A stretch of 64,000 bases of DNA from Acetivibrio cellulolyticus CD2 (GTDB lineage: Bacteria; Bacillota; Clostridia; Acetivibrionales; Acetivibrionaceae), in contig NZ_JH556657.1 of assembly GCF_000179595.2 (NCBI RefSeq), forward strand, positions 79,572 to 143,571, written 5' to 3'. A program made the position numbers and the translations under genes. Shown piece after piece: positions 61,102 through 64,000 of this stretch. Position 1 is the first letter of the stretch; every line of letters starts with the position of its first letter. The notes below the pieces were generated by a model that was given only the letters and a program-made list of their open reading frames with translations, made no database searches and had not been told where the DNA came from.

Positions 61102-61737
61102 ATGTCAACTAAGATAGCTGTTTTTTTTGATGAAGATAATAAACCCTCATCAGTTTTTAAGCCTAGTACTGTTAAAGTTATAGAAAAGTTTAATAATGAA
61201 TGGGTCACTGACAGAGAAATTCAAGTATTTTTGGATATGAAAAAAGGAATTGTAAACTTCAGAAAAGACCTTTTAGATTTCGTTTCCCTTATAAAAGATG
61301 CTACTGTAATTCTTGCTGCCGAAGTTTCAGGCATACCCTATAAAGTTTTCGAACAGGAGGGCTTTGATATTTGCGAAAATGAAGAATTCTCAATAGGACT
61401 TTTGGATAAAATACTCGAAGCAAAAAGTAATAATGATATATGCTGCGAAAGTCCTGATGCTTACATTGATACAACACCTGTTGAAGGTGAAATTGCAGGT
61501 AATTATTTCTTGGATCTAAAGAAGCTTCTTGCTAAAAAAACTTCGCTGACTTCAAAACAAGCCTTGCTTCCTTTCTTAAAAGAAACGCCATTCCATGTAT
61601 TGGAGGTTTTATGCAGCCATGCTCCACCATGGTTTGATTTTGAGCTTGATAAATTAGCTCTTTGTAAAGAGACAACAAAAATATCAGAAAACGAGTATAT
61701 TGTGAAGATATACAAAAAGACTTGCAACTGTGAATAG
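61102..61737 (+). CDS. anfO: AnfO-family protein (Fe-only nitrogenase accessory)
   Basis: A 211-residue protein that matches the AnfO family by its blocks: KIAVFFDEDNKPSSVF, LAAEVSGIPYKVFEQEGFDI near residues 73-92, and the C-terminal YFLDLKKLLAKKTSLTSKQA, LLPFLKETPFHVLEVLCSHA plus PPWF. AnfO genes usually accompany the iron-only nitrogenase anfHDGK. No nitrogenase gene is in the window, but an Amt-PII gene directly upstream supports a nitrogen-fixation context. Five Cys at the C-terminal third (including TCNCE at the end) could hold metal. It is followed by the next gene with its ATG 11 bases after the stop. Confidence 0.82.
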   Translation: MSTKIAVFFDEDNKPSSVFKPSTVKVIEKFNNEWVTDREIQVFLDMKKGIVNFRKDLLDFVSLIKDATVILAAEVSGIPYKVFEQEGFDICENEEFSIGLLDKILEAKSNNDICCESPDAYIDTTPVEGEIAGNYFLDLKKLLAKKTSLTSKQALLPFLKETPFHVLEVLCSHAPPWFDFELDKLALCKETTKISENEYIVKIYKKTCNCE

Positions 61738-61748
61738 AGGTGACTAAA

Positions 61749-62702
61749 ATGATTTGTAATCTACAAACCAGATATGGAATTATTAGCGGTGTATCATATT
61801 GTGAATACTATGAAGACAATATTATAAAGGAGTGTACTTTAAACACGTTTAACCAGATAAAAACAAATTATGGTGTCTTGACTCCTCAATTTGATGATAG
61901 TAAAGACCGCAAGAAATTTACCAATTCCATTTCTTATTATAAAAGCGGTGCTTTAAAAAGTATTTCATTAAATAATCAAACATATATTAAAACTTCAACA
62001 GGAACTTTCCCAGCAGAATTGCTGACTTTTTACGAAAGTGGCTCAATCAAAAGGTTGTTTCCCTTAAACGGAAAAATAACTGGCTATTGGGATGAAAATG
62101 ACGAATATAATATATCTCCTCTACTGGATTTGAATTTGGGATTTGGAAAAATTAAAACCAAGGTTATATCTATTTATTTTTATGAATCCGGCAATATAAA
62201 AGGCCTTACACTATGGTCCAAAGACTCTTTGACAGTTCCTTTGCCCTTTGGAGAAGTTAGTGTAAGAATTGGCATAACCTTCTATGAGGATGGAACAGTT
62301 AGTTCCTTTGAACCAAGTGTTCCGACAAGCCTCAATACCAAAATAGGCAGAATTATAGCCTACAATACTTTAGCTTCAGGCATAAATGGTGATTTAAACT
62401 CTGTAAACATAAATAAAGACGGTACCATTGAGTCACTTATGACGTCTACCAATAAAATTATAGGAACAACCTCCAAAGGTAAAAAGCTATGTTTTGGGCC
62501 AAAGTTAAAGCCAAATCCTTTAATTTTAGGAAAGTCGGAACTTGTTCCATTGATTATTGAGTTTAACAAAAATAGAGTTTTATTTAATAATAAATATAAA
62601 TACAAGATTTCAAATTGCGTTTTTGAAGTAACAGAAAGCACGCTTATTGACGAGCTTGTAAGTTGCGGCAAAAATTGCAGCACTTGTAGTGGTTGTCATT
62701 AG
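61749..62702 (+). CDS. YwqK/MORN-like repeat protein with Cys-rich tail
   Basis: A 317-residue protein. Six or more repeats of the type ISYYKSGALKSISLNN, LTFYESGSIKRLFPLNG, IYFYESGNIKGLTLW, ITFYEDGTVSSFEPS resemble YwqK/MORN-variant beta-hairpin repeats. The last 15 residues are Cys-rich (SCGKNCSTCSGCH), which could bind a metal or cluster. AGAGGTGA overlaps the end of anfO and is followed by ATG at 61749, so the genes are translationally coupled. Repeat proteins of this kind are seen next to nitrogenase genes in some clostridia, as far as I recall; its role is unknown. Confidence 0.72.
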   Translation: MICNLQTRYGIISGVSYCEYYEDNIIKECTLNTFNQIKTNYGVLTPQFDDSKDRKKFTNSISYYKSGALKSISLNNQTYIKTSTGTFPAELLTFYESGSIKRLFPLNGKITGYWDENDEYNISPLLDLNLGFGKIKTKVISIYFYESGNIKGLTLWSKDSLTVPLPFGEVSVRIGITFYEDGTVSSFEPSVPTSLNTKIGRIIAYNTLASGINGDLNSVNINKDGTIESLMTSTNKIIGTTSKGKKLCFGPKLKPNPLILGKSELVPLIIEFNKNRVLFNNKYKYKISNCVFEVTESTLIDELVSCGKNCSTCSGCH

Positions 62703-62768
62703 GTTTTATAAATACACAATCTCCTCAGTTTTTGCATCTTTCACTTCGTTCGAAAGAGTCGTAATAAA

Positions 62769-62794
62769 GCTTTCAGGGGTGTGATCCTGAAAGC
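62769..62794 (+). terminator. Hairpin at the end of the anfO operon
   Basis: GCTTTCAGG (62769-62777) and CCTGAAAGC (62786-62794), perfect, 8-base loop, 67 bases after the stop. It lacks a T-run. Confidence 0.5.
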
Positions 62795-62977
62795 CCTTGT
62801 TCCCCCATCCCTTACCAGCACTACAAATACCTCATTAACAGCCAACACTCAAATTCTTTACTCGTTCATTGAAAGATATCACATATTTTAATCTTTTACA
62901 GTTAACCTTCCTTTTGATAGTGATAAACAGCTGTGCTATAGCCTCGCCTGTGACTTCTTCATCTAAATATAGTAATC

Positions 62978-64000
62978 CTATTTAGCAGAATTTAATTTTT
63001 CGATAAATTTCCCGTTTGCTTTTCTCATATCAATACCAGCTTTGCCTAGAGCAGAATTAATTTTCTCCAGTTCTACAGGTCTTTTGATTTTAAGAGTAGT
63101 AGTTTTAACTAAATCCTCATTCGTTAATACAAAATACCTAATAATTTTGTATTTAGGAAGCATATTATTGATGCTTTTTATTGCCTCTCCAAACATTGAT
63201 GCCAATTCTTCATCGGAAGGGGTATTTTTTTTGTCCGACCTAATCGCATCCATATCAACTACCAGTTCTGCACACGCTTGTATATCTCCGTCCGGGGTTC
63301 TATTTCCCCATGCAAAAGAATCTTTAACGTAAGGATGGTCATTTAATAAAACTTCATATTCTTCAGGAAATGCTTTTTTACCATTTGTAAAGACGATCAT
63401 TGACTTGGCGCGTCCGGAAATTTTAATAATTCCATCTCCATCTATGCTGCCAAGGTCTCCTGTTCTGAACCATCCCTTTTCATCAAGGACTTCCCTTGTT
63501 GTGTCTATATCCTCATAATAACCCAACATTACGTTTTTGCCCCTGACAATTATTTCTCCCATACCGTTTTCGTCAGGATTGTCTATTGCAACTTCAATAT
63601 CACAAAGTGGTGGGCCAATAGTACCGGGTTTGTTTACAAAGTCATTATTTGTGGACACTACCGGGGATGTTTCTGTGAGTCCATAACCTTGCAATAGTTT
63701 CAAGCCCAATTTATCAAACCCCTTAATTACTTCAGGGTCAAGCGGTGCTGCTCCAGAAATAACAAGCCTCAATCTTGGACCCAACTTATTGAAAACACTT
63801 TTGAAAAATTTCCTTCTTAAATCAATTCCCATTGATCTCAATATTTCCGAGACCTTTATAAGCAGATTTAAGGTTTTTGCTTTTCCGGACTTTTCTATTC
63901 CACTCTGCAGTTTTCTATACATTGCTTCTAAAATGGCTGGAACTGCAACAAGTACTGACACTCCATATTCCTGTAAATTTTGTGCAACATATTTTATACC
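62978..64000 (-). CDS. Long-chain acyl-CoA synthetase / AMP-dependent ligase, partial
   Basis: The C-terminal ~340 residues of an adenylate-forming ligase; the frame continues without a stop past the window end (GIKYVAQNLQEYGV at the edge). Seen: RLVISGAAPLD, KLLQGYGLTETSPVVS (motif with Tyr-Gly-x-Thr-Glu), GEIIVRGKNVMLGYYED, GWFRTGDLG, ISGRAKSMIVFTNGKKAFP and LKIKRP near the end with the catalytic Lys. It activates fatty or aromatic acids as AMP esters and then CoA thioesters. The stop is at 62978; the start lies beyond 64000. Confidence 0.9.
   Translation of the reverse strand, partial: GIKYVAQNLQEYGVSVLVAVPAILEAMYRKLQSGIEKSGKAKTLNLLIKVSEILRSMGIDLRRKFFKSVFNKLGPRLRLVISGAAPLDPEVIKGFDKLGLKLLQGYGLTETSPVVSTNNDFVNKPGTIGPPLCDIEVAIDNPDENGMGEIIVRGKNVMLGYYEDIDTTREVLDEKGWFRTGDLGSIDGDGIIKISGRAKSMIVFTNGKKAFPEEYEVLLNDHPYVKDSFAWGNRTPDGDIQACAELVVDMDAIRSDKKNTPSDEELASMFGEAIKSINNMLPKYKIIRYFVLTNEDLVKTTTLKIKRPVELEKINSALGKAGIDMRKANGKFIEKLNSAK

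Noticed and set aside
1-64000. tRNA, rRNA, replication origin or complete insertion sequence
   Set aside because: No cloverleaf-like, rRNA-like, DnaA-box cluster or transposase-like sequence was recognised by eye; a tRNAscan or ISfinder run would be more sensitive.

Overview
The window comes from an AT-rich, low-GC, Gram-positive anaerobe, most likely a cellulolytic member of the Clostridia (Acetivibrio / Pseudobacteroides / Ruminiclostridium type). The evidence is strong AGGAGG-type ribosome binding sites, an RNase J, a methyltetrahydrofolate methyltransferase, a starch-type carbohydrate-binding module, and above all two secreted proteins with dockerin repeats (19646-21601 and 34302-35684), which are the signature of a cellulosome. 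The genus is inferred from gene content only. No rRNA, tRNA, CRISPR array or intact transposase was found.

Layout. 1-13.6 kb is mostly housekeeping: lipoprotein, ferritin-like protein, tmcAL, RNase J with a methyltetrahydrofolate methyltransferase, a glycosyltransferase, a PIN-PhoH protein, a membrane SH3 protein with a coiled-coil partner, a cupin, and a SAM methyltransferase with an attenuator-like leader. 13.8-22.6 kb is an accessory block: WG-repeat protein, sensor kinase, peptide-binding lipoprotein, dockerin-bearing M6 protease and NarL-type response regulator. It is bracketed by two inverted copies of a ~125 bp regulatory sequence. 22.7-35.7 kb holds a second methyltransferase, an orphan CBM, a decayed xanthine dehydrogenase/NTPase locus, a Cys-rich copper-binding-type protein facing a ferritin-like protein, a 7TMR sensor/SARP-like regulator pair, an OFA-family transporter, a nitroreductase, a broken aldo/keto reductase and a dockerin beta-propeller protein.

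35.7-51.9 kb: two tandem MutS-like ATPases and a PadR regulator with matching operator palindromes; a wrecked subtilase; a relic with 22-bp repeats; a nitroreductase; the potABCD polyamine operon; three related proteins of unknown function; and a head-to-head junction of a truncated sugar kinase and a truncated oxidoreductase. 52-64 kb: an MFS transporter with a very large non-membrane insertion and its TetR regulator, a copper-amine-oxidase-N/MORN/beta-helix protein, then a nitrogen group (two hairpins in a leader, a small membrane protein, an Amt-PII fusion, a structured intergenic RNA candidate, AnfO, and a repeat protein with a Cys-rich tail), and finally part of an acyl-CoA synthetase running off the window.

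At least six loci are visibly broken (xanthine dehydrogenase, THEP1-type NTPase, aldo/keto reductase, subtilase, PfkB kinase, GltD-like), plus a probable frameshift at the WG/ankyrin gene, so the accessory parts of this genome are actively decaying. The candidates that most deserve follow-up are the bracketed two-component block, the three-paralogue operon at 48.3-50.4 kb, and the RNA structures around the Amt-PII/AnfO genes.
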